Assembly (NCBI GenBank): GCA_030674185.1
Contig: CM060315.1
Span: 90,266,137-90,330,136 of the forward strand
Source: Monoplex corrugatus
Lineage: Eukaryota > Mollusca > Gastropoda > Littorinimorpha > Ranellidae
Reading direction: 5' to 3'
Length of the DNA stretch: 64,000 nucleotides
A program made the translations under genes and the position numbers. How positions within the stretch are numbered: position 1 is the stretch's first letter; each line of letters begins with the position of its first letter. This document shows, piece after piece, positions 10,628 through 22,560 of this stretch. Below the pieces are notes generated by a model, which saw only the letters and a program-made list of their open reading frames with translations, had not been told where the DNA came from and searched no databases.

Positions 10628-11600
10628 TAAGGCCCAGTAGGGAGGCCAGCTTCCTTGCTGGCGCTTGGAGTTGGGGGAGCAGTTGGGCTAAGAGGCCCTG
10701 AAGGCGCAGTAAGCGCTGGGGAGGTGACCCTCCACTTGGAGGTGTCGAAGGACATGCCCAGGAACTGGAATTGTTTGGAGGGAGTTAGGTCCGACTTCTC
10801 CTCGTTGCAGACAAAGCCCAGGTTGTGACAGAGTTGCAGGACCTGGGATGCTTGTTGCGCACACTGTTCTTTGGGGGAGGCGAGTAGAAGCCAATCGTCT
10901 AGATAGCCTTGAGGCGGATGCCCTTCTCCCGAACATGCATGCAGAGTTCCCTCGCCACCTTCGTGAAGAGCCAAGGGGCGGGTGCCAGACCGAAGGGCAG
11001 TGCCCTGAATTGGAAGATCCGGTTCCTCCAGACGAATCTGAGGTACTTCCTGTCCCTGGGGTGAATGAGGAGATGGAAGTAATGCATCCTTGAGGTCGAT
11101 GGATATCCCCCAGTCGCCGGGTGCAAGGCCTCGCGGATGGACATAGGGGTCCCCATACGGAAATGGAGGACGCGGAGGAACCGGTTTAGGGAGGAGAGGT
11201 CCAGGACGGGCCTCCAGCCCCCCGAAGTTTTGGGGACCACAAAGATGCGTCCATAGAATCCCGGGACGCAGCGAAGGAAACTTCCTCGGTAGCCCCCTTG
11301 GCTAACATCGAAAGAACCTCCTGATCCAGGGCCTGCGAGGCCGAGCGATCTTGAGGAAGTGCGAAAGCAGGGGAGAGAGCGTGAGAGGAGCCTTCCTTGG
11401 GCCCCAAGGAAGGCGGAACCCCGACCTGATCACCCGCAGAGCCCACGGGCTGGCGGGCAGCCTCTCCCACGCGTCGATGTGTCTGGAGAGACTGCCCACA
11501 GGATCGCCCGTGGGGGTGATGGCCTCAGGCCGGGTGGGCCTGTTTGGCGGTAGGCCGCTGGAGCCGGGCGCTTCACGGCAGGGCGAGAGGGCCTCGAATG
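10628..11600 (-). mobile_element. DIRS-like retrotransposon, reverse transcriptase part (broken)
   Basis: Minus-strand pieces in order: LDQEVLSMLAKGATEEV, VVPKTSGGWRPVLDLSSLN, GDWGISIDLKDA, HPRDRKYLRFVWR, FQFRALPFGLAPAPWLFTK, and the active site in GYLDDWLLLA, then FQFLGMSFDTSKW. This is the DIRS signature. At least two frameshifts break it (near 11075 and 11250). The RNase H, methylase and tyrosine recombinase regions expected downstream are missing, because the sequence stops at the RLE LINE at about 10628. Confidence 0.8.
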
Positions 11601-13760
11601 GAGGGCGAGGTCCCTTTTTATGTCCGCCTGGTGCTTCAGGACGGCCTGAACATGGTTCCCGAAGAGGGAGCCCGGCTGGACGGCACCGCGCGCAAGGAGG
11701 CCCTTGCCGACGGTGAGGTGGCAACCGAGGATGCCGCGAGAATGGCATCCCGCCTCGCCATGACGGCGTTCAGATACGTGCGTGCTTGCGATTCGGCCAC
11801 GGATCTGAGCCCCTGCGCCATGGCCTGGATAAAGGCCACGATGGTTGCCTGGTCAGGCGCCTGGCGGAGCGTGAAGGACTGCTGGTTGGGGTCCTTCAGG
11901 GCTTCCCCTAGGCCGCCCAAGAATGAGTCCAGGGCGGAGGTTGCCACCAGCCCCCGTCTCGCGTTCTCCTCCCATTCCGTCAAGCATTTCTCCGTGATGG
12001 AGATATGCTGCGGCTGGGCCCAAGAGCGATCGTTCACAAGGAGGAGGTTCTCCTGTGTGAGCGAGAGGGGAGCGTCAGGGATAGGCCCATGGGCCATGAA
12101 GGGCTTCCGCTGGAAGGGGAGCGGTGCCGGCTTCAGGAATTTCCTGAAGGGCAAGGCTCCCGGGAAGTCAGGCACAGATCCTGGAACGAAATCTTGTGCC
12201 TCTTTCCCCCTGGCGGTGTCCTGGGCTTGCCTGAGGCAGTCAGCCACCATGTCGGACTGTTTTAGCAAGGAGGCCCGTGGGGCTGAGGTAGGGTGAGCGC
12301 TGAAAAGGCGCTCGGCCGAGCCAAGCTTGGGAGCCTTGGGCTCTGGCACAGTGGACACCGCCTCCGGTGCGAGTTGTGCCAGCCGGTCCATGGCATCCTG
12401 GAAGCAGAATGCCATGTGGGCAGGGCCTCATCCTCTGAGGCCGAGTCCGAGTCCTCTGGCCCGCCTATGGAGGGGCGAGAGTCTGCGGAGAGTCTGACCG
12501 GGGTGCCACGGTTGTGGGACCCGGGTCAGAGCCCCCAGGAGGCAGCCCCCGGTGTTGTGTCCAACACGGGTGGTGCCGGGGGGCTGGGCAGGGTGAGTCC
12601 TGCGCTGGTGGGGCGCCGGGCATAAAGCCGGGCCACCACGTGCATCCCGTGGCCGAGGCCGGGGGAAATCCCAAGGATGGGTGCCACGGTACCATGTGCG
12701 GTGCCATGGGATGCGGCATGGGCTGAGCCCAAGGGGCATCAGGACCCTGACCCCATGAAGGTAGGGCCTGGCCCGGTCCCCAGTGCCCAAAGGGCCACCT
12801 GCTGGGGGCGGCTAGGCATGTGCCAAGGCGCCCAAGTGCTCTGTCCGGAATGGGACAGAGATGTGGCAGCCCGCCATGGGTCGCTTGGTAGTTGCCAAGG
12901 CGCCCAAGTGCTCTGTCCGGAATGGGACAGAGAGGTTGTGGCGGGTGCAGCAGCAGGCTGTGGGGGAGGAAGGGAGACAACCGGGGCGGATCGACGATCT
13001 GACGCCCGTAAGGGTGGGGTTGTCTCCCTTGGCCCACCTGGCGAACCAGGGGGTGGTCCCCGCCTGGCGAACCAGGGGGTGAGCCGGTTCCGTTCACATT
13101 ACGGTCCATCTTGCCTCCCGAAGGAGACCCATGCCCAATGCGCCCATCAGCCATGGAGGCTGAAACAGTACCAGCAGAACCGGAGTTAAGCTGTACGAAG
13201 GGGGCGAGCACAGAATCGACAGAACCGGAGTCGAGTCGATCACCGTGCCGGGCAGTGTGAGGGCCGTAAAATGACGAAAATTCAACTGAGCCGGAGCTGA
13301 GTTGAGGGCTCGTGGTCACCGCAACCGAACCGTAGCTGGGTTGCGATGACTTGTCGATAGTGTGAAAGAGAGAAGACGTAAAAGGGAGAGACGAAGTTGA
13401 AGAGAGAGCGGTTTGTGCACCGGTGGAACCACCCCTTTGTGGGTTTGAGAATTCGGCGGACGAAATCTTCTTAACCCCGCTTTGCCACCCAATCGCTTCA
13501 CATAAGTCTCTCCCTTAAACGAAAACATAGGCAAGACACAAAAACAACAACGACAATCGATCGATCGCGTAGCGAAATCGAAAAATACTTAGCTGCTCAG
13601 AGCGTACGAGGCGAGCTGGAAGATGGCTGCCGAGAAAAGAGGAAGAGCACCTGCGCATGCGCAAGACGTAGACACTCTCAGAGTTACTGTCCCTTCGGAC
13701 TTTATTGTTACGAGGCAGAATTGGCAAACCGCTGCCGCTTATTGCATTTGTGAGCCACGG
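11601..13760 (-). mobile_element. DIRS-like retrotransposon, ORF1 (gag-like) part
   Basis: Strongly GC-rich minus-strand sequence with an uninterrupted 259-residue frame at 11636-12415 and further open stretches at 12465-13319 and 13316-13534. The protein is rich in proline, glycine and serine upstream and in alanine near the RT side. The fragment MARRDAILAASS lies close to the RT junction, as in DIRS ORF1. No catalytic motif is expected. Internal repeats occur at 12822-12935. Where the element begins is not clear; composition returns to background near 13700-13760. The GC content contrasts sharply with both neighbours. Confidence 0.6.
12822..12935. repeat. Direct repeat inside DIRS ORF1
   Basis: Two copies of about 40 bp sharing GCCAAGGCGCCCAAGTGCTC and then GTCCGGAATGGGACAGAGA, at about 12822-12861 and 12896-12935. 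A second short repeat, CTGGCGAACCAGGGGGTG, occurs twice near 13037 and 13064. Confidence 0.75.
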
Positions 13761-13769
13761 TATAGTATG

Positions 13770-15952
13770 TGTAATTAAAATTAATGTTTTCTCAGATTTT
13801 CAGATGTAATTTAGCACCAGCAAAGAAGTTGAGCCAGTCAGGAAGAAACTCTGGTGGTGTGCTTGCGTTAGTTAAGAAATCTTTATATGATTATATTGAA
13901 AACATCAATGCTGTATATGACCAAACTGTATTACTTAGAATAAGTAAAACACTCTTCAATTTAGATAAAGATGTGATCATGCTATCCACATATGTTCCCC
14001 CTTATGACTCTCCTTATGGTTTTTCTCAATTTAAAAATGGTATAGACTGGATTGAACAATGTCTGACTGATCTTTGGGAAATGTTGGATGATTTTCATAT
14101 TCTATTGTGTGGGGATTTCAATGCACGCACTGGCAGTAACAATACGATATTTACAGATGAAAATTTCTTTCAAGAGTGCGAAGAATTCTGTGAGAGATCG
14201 TCTAATGACCCAATAGTTAACACATTTGGTAGAAAACTAACTGATGTTTGTAAAATGTTTCAATGTTCTATATTTAATTTTAATGATTGTAAAATTTTTG
14301 ATGCAGATGCTTCCTTAACATTCATTTCATATGCAGGATCAAGTCTTGTTGATTATTTTTGTGCGTCAAATGAGTTGTGTTGTGAAGATCATTTGGGATG
14401 ATAACAAAAAATATCTATTTTTGAATTCAATGAGATCACAGGAAACCCAAGAAAAACTTACATGTGCAATGAATGCAACAGACGAGGATACCGATTCGGC
14501 ACTTGGTCTGTTTGTAGAATGCCTGCGGTCAGCAGCAGATTGTATGAAAAAACCTGTTTTCAAGGGAAAGAAGAAAAAAGATGCTGAGTGGTTTGACAAT
14601 GAATGTCACAAAGCAAAAAAAGATGTAAAGTATAAACTGCGCAAGTTTAGACGAAATAGAATACAGACAAACTGCCAAGATTTCGTAGAGAGTAAAAAGC
14701 ATTCTCTGATACTAATCAACGAAAAGAAAAAAGCACATAAAAAGGCAAGAACTGATGCACTACTGAAAAACATAAAAGATTCAAAACAATTCTTGAAAGA
14801 AGTGAGTACAAGCTTAGGTCGTAAAAACAAAGTTCTATGTAGTGATAAGATTACCAGTGAAGAGTGGTTTAATCATTTCAAAAGCGTATTTGAAACAGAT
14901 ACAGCTCATCAAAACCAGATCAATCAAGACAACACTGATAATTCAGTAAACTCAGACATCTGGCCAGAAATAGAAGTGCTTGATAGAAACATAACAAAAG
15001 ATGAGATGCAAAAAACATTAAGACATCTAAAATCTGGCAAATCTTGTGGTTCTGACGAAATCTTGGCAGAAATGCTTAAGTCATCAGAAGAAATGATCCT
15101 AGCATTCCTAACAAAGCTATTTAATTCTGTTTTTCTTTCTGGATATTTCCCCGAGATGTGGCGTGAAGCAATTATTGTGCCTGTCTTCAAGAAAGGCAAT
15201 AGAGACCGCCTTCAAATTATAGAGGGATTTCACTTTTAAGTCTTATTGGAAAATGTTACACATCAATCCTAAATGCACGACTTTATCACTGGCTAGAAAA
15301 TAACAACAAGATATCAGATATGCAGGCAGGGTTTAGAAAAGGATACTCCACGTCAAATCATATATTTACACTTTATACTGCTGTTCAGAAATATCTTAGT
15401 AAACCTGCAAAACTATATGTTTGTTTTGTTGACTTGAGACGTGCATACGATTCTGTCCAACATCAAACTTATTAAGAGCACTGATACAATCTGGTACATC
15501 TAGAACATTTACAAAGGCTGTAATGGCAATGTACAAATCATTAAAAGCATATGTACGGGTAAAAAATAATTTGACTAACAAATTTGACTGCCCACAAGGG
15601 TTGAGGCAAGGTTGTATTGCGAATACAACTTTCTTTTCTATGATTATAAATGAAGTTGCAGATCAGTTAAATACCCATGGTAAGCATGGAGTTCAGCTCT
15701 GTCCAGGCCTGGCCGAACTATTTGTTTTTATGTTCGCAGATGACTTAGCGCTCCTTTCCAGTACACCATTTGGTCTACAAAGCCAACTAAATTGCTTAGT
15801 AAATACATGCTCCAACCTGAGTCTCGAAATCAATTGTGATAAGACTAAAGTGATGGTTTTCAGGAAAGGTGGTTTTCTAGGCAGACATGAAAAATGGTTC
15901 ATTGGAACAGAACAGCTAGAAGTAGTAAATAACTATGTGTATTTGGGATTAT
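13770..15952 (+). mobile_element. APE-type LINE, endonuclease and RT, 5' portion of a split copy
   Basis: The endonuclease is visible from about 13784: GGVLALVKKS, STYVPPYDSP, LLCGDFNARTGS, and LTFISYAGSSLVDYF. A linker rich in lysine follows, then RT: LKSGKSCGSDEI, AIIVPVFKKGN, DMQAGFRKGYST, FVDLRRAYDSV, GLRQGC, the active site FADDLALLS (about 15735) and INCDKTKVMVF. A frameshift lies near 14390, another near 15215, and a stop codon near 15472. The copy is 5'-truncated within the endonuclease. It breaks at about 15952 within YVYLG and resumes at 16956 after an inserted LINE. The clade is not assigned. Confidence 0.8.
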
Positions 15953-16776
15953 AGACTTCAGCTTAATGACGACAAAACAGAAGCTATCCTCATTGGCACC
16001 CGTCAGAAACTTTCTCAGCTGCCTCCTCTTTCTCTCCCATTATGTAACACATCAGTCCCAATTTCTGATTCAGCTAAAAACCTTGGTGTCTGCATTGACT
16101 CTACCCTCTCCATGAACAACTTTGTTTCTCAAACTGCCAGATCCTGCTACTATCATCTCCATCGTATAAGCCTGATCAGGAAGTATCTCTCTGTCGAAAC
16201 AACTGCAAAACTCGTTCTCTCCTTCATAATGTCTCGCATTGACTATTGCAATTCACTCCTGTCTGGTCTTCCTGCCTCCACCATTCACATCCTACAGCGC
16301 ATTCAAAACAATGCTGCACGCCTTGTACTCAAAAAGAAAAAAGCTGACCACATATCTCCTCTCCTGGCACAACTTCACTGGCTCCCTGTATCAAAGCGCA
16401 TACAGTACAAACTAGACACCATGTGCTACAAAAGCCTCAATAACGCAGCCCCCGATTACCTGTCAAGCCTACTTGAGATCTATGTTCCCTCACGTACCCT
16501 CCGCTCTGCCTCTGATCCTCTGACTTTTCGCTTTCCACGCACTAAGCTCAATACCTATGGTCCACGAGCCTTCTCTGTATTCTCGTCCACTCTCCCTTGG
16601 AACAAACCTTCCTCCTTCCAACCCCCCCCCCCCCCCCCCTGCAGCCTGTCTCCGCTCGGAGGGAATCACATGGTTATAATATATAATTGTATATGCTATG
16701 CTCTCTATAATTTTCCATTGCTTTTATTTTGCTTTTATTTTATTCTTTCTCCCCATTTATAGCCATGGTGTGTGTG

Positions 16777-16813
<37 letters not shown>

Positions 16814-16955
16814 GGTGTGTGTGTGTGTGTGTGTGTGGTGTGTGTGTGTGTGTGTGTGTGTGGCGTGCGTGCGTGCGTGTGTGTCTGCTTCAGCGCTTAG
16901 ATTTGATTTTATCAAGATTTTGCGCTATATAAATATTGTAATTATTATTATTGTT
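15953..16955 (+). mobile_element. L2/CR1-like LINE 3' end nested in the APE LINE
   Basis: C-terminal RT of a Rex1/L2/CR1-type element: LNDDKTEAILIGT, KNLGVCIDSTLSM, SRIDYCNSLLSGLP, LQRIQNNAARLVL, LHWLPVSKRIQYK, LNTYGPRAFSVF. The 3' UTR holds an expanded GT run and ends CGCTTAGATTTGATTTTATC ... GCGCTATATAAATATTGTAA and an ATT tail. The host frame is YVYLG before the insert and FTFSTTMSSFQP after it, so the junction is precise to a few bases. No long target duplication is visible. A 20-base C run (about 16621-16640) replaces part of the coding end. Other copies are at 23286-23488 and 35341-36360. Confidence 0.85.
16766..16875. repeat. (GT)n microsatellite within a LINE 3' UTR
   Basis: An almost pure GT run with a few interruptions and a GTGC end. 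The same position in the LINE copies at 23345 and 35940 is also an expanded GT run. Confidence 0.9.
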
Positions 16956-17990
16956 ATTTACTTTTTCAACTACTATGAGCTCTTTCCAGCCTTCAAAACA
17001 TATGGCAATAAAAGGTAAACGCGCAACTGTTGACATTGTACGCACACTAAAAAAACCTGACAGTATGACACGGGAAATATTTTTCAAGTTATCTGATTCC
17101 ATAGTGCAACCTTCAATTTTATACAGTTCTGAAATTTGGGGCTTGTTACAAGATAATAGTGCAGTTGAAAAAGTCCATTTGTATACCTGTAAAAAATATC
17201 TAAAAATGTACCTGTCCGCACACCATCTGCTATGGTATATGGTGAACTAGGATGTTATCCTCTTGTGGTAAACTGTTATATAAGAACCCTAAAATACTGG
17301 CTATGATTTATGAAAATGGAAATCCACCGACTACTAAGACAAGCATATGCACTGTTAACTAAACTTGATGAACAAGGTAAAATTAACTGGGTGACAAAGG
17401 TAAGAATTGCGCTACAATCATTTGGATTTAATTTTGTTTGGCTGAACCAAGGCGTTGAAAATGAAATTGATTTTTTTAATCAGTGTTAAGACAGAGAATT
17501 GTTGATGTTATAAAACAAGACTGGTTTGCGGACATTAGAGACAGTGAACGTTTCCATTTATACAGAGCATTTAAATCTGTGCTAACACATGAAATGTACT
17601 TCATTGAGGTGAAAACTAAAGTTTTTCGAGAAAAATTGACGCGTTTCAGACTAGGAGTCAGTGATATCAAAACACACCAAAATCGTTTTATTAACAATAT
17701 GAATGGTGACATAAACGACTGCCCCTTTTGTCAGCAAACTGTTGAGGATGAAAAACATGTATTATTTCATTGCCCTAAATACAGTAAGATACGACCAAAT
17801 GTTTTCAAAAATGTCCCATTGCATTATGAAAATGAATATTTAGTTAAAGTCATGTCATGCAAAGATGTTTGCTTAACCAGACAAGTAGCATGGTTTATTC
17901 ATAAATGTTTTGAAATAAGAACACAACCAGTATGATATCCATTATAGACTAAATTGGTTATGACCTACATATTCAGCTCACTTCGTGACA
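16956..17990 (+). mobile_element. APE-type LINE, 3' portion of the split copy
   Basis: Continues the element broken at 15952: KRATVDIVRTLKKPD, QPSILYSSEIWGL, APSAMVYGELG, then a C-terminal zinc-binding knuckle CPFCQ..(about 10)..H..FHCPKYSKIR in a clean 150-residue stretch (17483-17935). A frameshift or stop lies near 17300 and another near 17485. After the stop at 17935 a short 3' UTR runs up to the RTE endonuclease fragment at 17990. Confidence 0.8.
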
Positions 17991-19095
17991 TTGGTCTTTG
18001 TGCCATAAGTCAATAAAATTCATGTTCGAGCGGTTCCTGTAAATCTCCTCGTTTCTCTTTGCCCTCCTCCTTTCCTCCATCAAGTCCAAAATTTCATTAG
18101 TCATCCAGCTATTTTTTGCTTTTCTCTCTGCCTTAGGGATTTCTTCACAAGCTTCATTTATCTAATTTCTCAACTTTGTCCATTTTTCTTCACTGTCACC
18201 AACATCTTCCAGAGCACTGAATTTGTTTTGAACATGTACATTAAATATTTTACGCATCATTTCATCTGTCTTTAAGAGTCCAAGGTTTAGTTTGATGTTG
18301 CTTTTGGTCTGTTTCCTTTTCATCAATTTCAGCCTAAACCTTCCCACTACCGGATTGTGGTCACTGTTGCAGTCTGCGCCTGGTAGTGTTTTTGCTGACA
18401 GTAAAGAATTTCTAAATCTTTTGTTGATCAGGATGTAGTCAATCTGATTTTGCTATTATCTCCTGGACTCATCCAAGTCCATTTTCTTCTGTTAGGCTGC
18501 TCAAACCAGGTGTTGCCTACTATGAACTCATTCATCTGTGCCCATTCTACAAGTTTCCCTTCCCTTTCATTTTGTGTACCAAGGCCATGAGGTCCAACTA
18601 TATCCTCCACCCTATTCTGTCCCACTTTAGCAATAAGATCTCCCATTATGACTGTAACTTCTTGTGATTTACACTGGACCTTGGCCATCTCTAAAACTTC
18701 ATAGAAGTTGTCGATGTCTTCCTGAGTACTTGCGGATGTTGGTGCATACACCTGTATGATGTTGATACCAAATGGTTTGCCTCCCAATTTGACCAGCAAA
18801 ACTCTGTCAGACACAGCCCAGTATCCCTTAACTGCTTTTGATTTGTCTTTATCCTTTATGATGCCTACTCCTCTTTCATGTGAATTACCACCAGAGTATA
18901 TCACTGTGTATTCTCCTGATGTTATCATGCCTGCCCCCTTCCATCTCACTTCCCCTAGTCCTAAAATACTCATGTTAAGCCTTTCCATCTCCATTTTGAT
19001 GTTGTCTAATCTGCCCTTCTGCAGCAGTGTTCTGATGTTCCATGTAGCTATTTTGTTTCTACTACTATGTAATCCAATAAAGAAAGATATCAAAA
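17990..19095 (-). mobile_element. RTE-like LINE, endonuclease part
   Basis: APE endonuclease on the minus strand: KIATWNIRTLLQKGRLDNI, LGLGEVRWKGAG (E of the active site), SGGNSHERGVGII, INIIQVYAPTSAS, VTVIMGDLIAKVG (the usual N of GDxN is I here), NRRKWTWMSPG, then IDYILI and SDHNPVVGRFRLKL in a shifted frame. It is the kind found in RTE LINEs whose domain is often annotated as craniofacial development protein 2-like. The 3' side ends abruptly with a stop near 17990. The matching RT on the same strand is at 8146-9814, with a stretch of roughly 100 residues unaccounted for between the two. Probably the 5' half of one interrupted element. Confidence 0.75.
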
Positions 19096-19255
19096 TTTTA
19101 ATTATTCAAAAGTCATTACTTTCATCACTCCTAGACAACCAATCTAAGATCTTTTTTGTACCATCTTAAAGTTCTTTTCTCTTGCTCTTTTCAGTGATGG
19201 TAACTACATATTCTATAGAAACAGCTGAAATTTTTGTAACATACCAAGTAGGTGA

Positions 19256-19350
19256 TTAGACAAAGGGAGAATGAAAGTTCCAGGCAGATGGTCCCAAAAC
19301 ACCATGAGAACGCTGGCCCACAGTTGAAATTTTAAATCTAGGAACCTGAA
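19256..19350 (-). mobile_element. Short CR1/L2-type RT C-terminal fragment
   Basis: Minus strand encodes LQVPRFKISTVGQRSHGVLG then PSAWN, the common C-terminal block of CR1/L2-type LINE reverse transcriptases. About 30 residues only; the rest is gone. Confidence 0.55.
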
Positions 19351-20701
19351 GGGAAAGAGTATTGATCATCATATTTAAGTCAAAAAAAAAAAAAATCATA
19401 CAAACACCACATACACATACATGCATACACACACACACCACACATAGTAGGCGTCTTTACCTAGTTTGACAAATAAACCCTTTTAAATGGGAAACAGATA
19501 GCACACAATGCATTAGGGGCTAGCGCCTGTGATAATCATGAGTTTAAAGGCTAAATAATGATGAACTGTCACATTTAATGATTTATGGGGATGGTGAAAC
19601 CTGGTTGTCTGAGGCGAGTAAAAATCCTTTTGGGCGAATCAAAATAAAAAATCAATCGTCCGTTGGGTGAGTGACAAGTCTGACCCCTGCAGTTATAATT
19701 TATTTCAGTTTTCCAAACTTTCCAATCAGCCGACTGATTTTGTCTGCAATGATCCAGTCTGCCAATGTTCACAAAAAAACGAAGCTATTAAGTATTATAG
19801 AGAACGGCAACTCTTGCTTCCCATAGGCCTGTCAGTGAAGGGAGTCTGTGCGATACAATCAAGTGTTTACAGATCAACTACCTTTCGCCCAATCTGTCCA
19901 TTTTGGTCGAACGGTTAGAAGCTTATTATTAAGTACGGAAACCAGGGAAAATAATACAACATATTCTTAGTGACATGAAGGGAGGGGGAGGGGGAGGGGA
20001 AGAGAATGTGTGTGCTATTTGCAAGGAAAATTTGACAGACAGCAAACTTGATGCATCACTTGATAAGATGATATGTCAAAGAAACTTGTTTAGAAGACAA
20101 AGACACTACTTGACAATTTTTCTCGCATTACCTTCATTTGTCTCTCAGGATATAAATTTCAGTTAGGGTGGATTAAATATTTGTTTCCCATCACAATAAA
20201 CTGCTGAAGCAAGAAAACGCGCGCGCGCACACACACACACAAAAGAGATATAAGACTTGTACAACAACAGAAAATTCTGAAAAAACAAAACCAAACCCAA
20301 ATAAACAAACAAACAAAAAAAAACCCAACAAAACAAAACAAAAACACACGCATCAACCAATCAACAGAAGCCCCCCCCCCCCCCCCCCACCACGAAAGAG
20401 ATATATACTTATACAACAACAGAAAAATCTGGAAAAAAAAACCATATCTAAACAAACAAAACAACAAAACATGTGTACACATCAACCGATCAACAACAGC
20501 CAACAGATACGTAGTTCAGTTCCACTACAGACCCAGCAACAGATTGGCTGACGATCCAATGGAAACATCATGATTTACTTTAAAAAAAATTACAAAACTA
20601 ACCATCTTTGTGTGCAAAAATGCCAATTGTTTTTAATGTACATACTTACCAAGTCTCACAAATGCCTAAATTTCTCACTATTTGTGCTACGCATGTGTTT
20701 T

Positions 20702-20732
<31 letters not shown>

Positions 20733-21300
20733 CTCTCTCTCAATGGTATCATACTAGGTACTGACAGCCAAACTTCTGAAAAGGTTATTATAATATTAAC
20801 ACTTATATTTCTGAAAAGTACAAGAAAAAATAAGCACAATGCAAAAAAAAAAGTAAGTCTCTAGCTGTATTAGGTCCAGAGATAACACACTTTGAAAACG
20901 GCAGTTTACGTACGTTTTCGCCAATTGTGAAATGTAGCAAGTTTGCAGGAACCTAAATTTTCCAGAAGTCCTCAGACAGAAAATGTCATTCCTGATTTTA
21001 ATTCTTAACAACATAAACTACATAAAAAAGCAAGCATACAAGTAGATCTGTTCATACGTTTACACAGCAGTGCTGCAAACTTCATAAATATACCATTTTG
21101 TCAATGTTCGAAATTGCACGACAAGCCATTTTTGCACCCCCAATACAGAATTGGCTAGAGTTTACTTTTTCTCAGAAACAATGTTATTGTATGAAACTTA
21201 GATTTTTGGGGGCAGTGTAAAGTGACAAAGTCATGAGTTATATGGCTCCAAAAATGGCAAAATATCTCATTTGAACGATGGAAAAAGCACGGTTCACGTA
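19351..21300. other. Low-complexity intergenic DNA
   Basis: Holds an A run (19381), CA runs (19430, 20230, 20705), a GGGGGA block (19981), a C run (20371-20388) and a diverged tandem pair of about 150 bp (20246-20395 and 20396-20520, sharing ACAACAACAGAAAA and ACACATCAACC-ATCAACA). No coding recognised. Confidence 0.5.
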
Positions 21301-21305
21301 CCAGA

Positions 21306-21630
21306 CCAAATTAAAACGCACATATTTCGCTTATTTTTTTATGGATTTCCTTGAAATTTTGCATGTGAATCAAATAGAAAGCTACCGGTAAATTATTTTC
21401 AAACTTAGTTATATTCAAGATATAAGATTTTTTGTATGCATTTGCACCCAAATAATGTGAGGGCCCATGTATTGGGCCAACTTAAAACTTACATAACTCA
21501 CATTATGTCTTGATGGAATTTTCTGAAATTTTGCATGTGAATCAAATCAAAGCTACAGCTTCATTCTTTACAGGCAAATGGTGCTAATATACGAGATTTT
21601 AAGATTTTGTATGCATGTACTGATTTAGTC
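21306..21630. repeat. Diverged tandem duplication, ~175-bp unit
   Basis: Two units share GAAATTTTGCATGTGAATCA, then AAGCTAC, then AAGATTTTTTGTATGCAT or close variants, spaced by about 175 bp. AT-rich, no coding. Confidence 0.7.
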
Positions 21631-21899
21631 TGAAACAATGTGATCCACAGATGACTTTGTATCATATTAGCATAGAAAGACATCCTTCTCAATAACATAA
21701 TCATGAAACTAAAATGTGTAACAGCAGAAGATATATGCCTGGCAATGCTGTAGGCCTATATGACTTACAGCCATTTCTATACTCATTCGTAATGTTTATC
21801 AATAACATATTTTCATCAGTTATTTCGCAGTAACATTCATCTTCCCATATCCACATAGGCCCTACAAAGAAATGTTCAATGTCTGGTCTATCTATTGAA

Positions 21900-22560
21900 A
21901 ATCTCTCTGCTTCTTTTAAAACTGTCTCAATTTTTGTCTTCAGATTTAGCCCCTGAGGTGATGATTAATCAGTGTTACTAATTTTTGAAACAAAAGCAGT
22001 GTTCTCGTCCTGCGACTAATCACACTCAGTTCTCAACAGTTTTAACTGTAGAAGTAGTTTTAAGTTTACTAGTGAGTGTCTGCTGTTGAAGTTTTGGTGG
22101 CAGTGATGGTTAATTTCATCCACAAAAAATCATCATTGCCTTGAAAACAAACAGAAGTAAAATCCCTATTTTTTCTCAAGTGTTTTCCTTAATTTGTGCC
22201 AGCTATTACTTCTGAGAGTAAAGTATTCTTATATTTTGCCATTAGAAAGGCTCACTGGACTTTGTGGAGCTATGTGTCTGTGTTTGCCTGATGCTACATT
22301 GTCGAATCTGATCCAATAGACGTGATCTTTCTCTTCCCTTTCCCTCATCTTTTCATCAAGTTTTTTGTTCACTATCTCTTAAATTTTCTGATCCAGACAG
22401 ACCCCAGTAGCACTTTCTACTTTCTTCAGTCTGTTCTCAACAGACTGGAACATGGATAGCAGTAAATGAGTAAATCTATCTTTGCTTCCAGTGGGCCCCG
22501 TTTTTCTTTCCCACCAGAAAGACAGTCTGGACATACCCAGTGATTACTAGATCTACCTGT
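21900..22560 (-). pseudogene. Decayed coding remnant, possibly LINE ORF1
   Basis: Minus strand pieces read NHWVCPDCLSGGKEKRGP (the end of a PHD-like zinc knuckle), then after a shift MFQSVENRLKKVESATGVC, EIVNKKLDEKMREREEKD (coiled-coil-like) and further down LKTKIETVLKEAERFSIDRP. A zinc knuckle followed by a coiled coil is seen in ORF1 of some L2/CR1 LINEs. Several stops and shifts are present. An ancient host gene is the alternative. Confidence 0.3.

Noticed and set aside
11351..12296. Long plus-strand frames in the GC-rich block
   Set aside because: High GC leaves many frames open; the minus strand carries the DIRS motifs.
10628..13760. GC-rich block as bacterial contamination or horizontal transfer
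   Set aside because: It carries DIRS RT motifs (HPRDRKYLRFVWR, ALPFGLAPAPW, YLDDW), so an element explains it.
16698..17018. Cys/Val-rich frames over GT runs (also at 23232, 35875, 39151, 56790)
   Set aside because: GT and CA repeats translate as Cys-Val and His-Thr runs; not genes.
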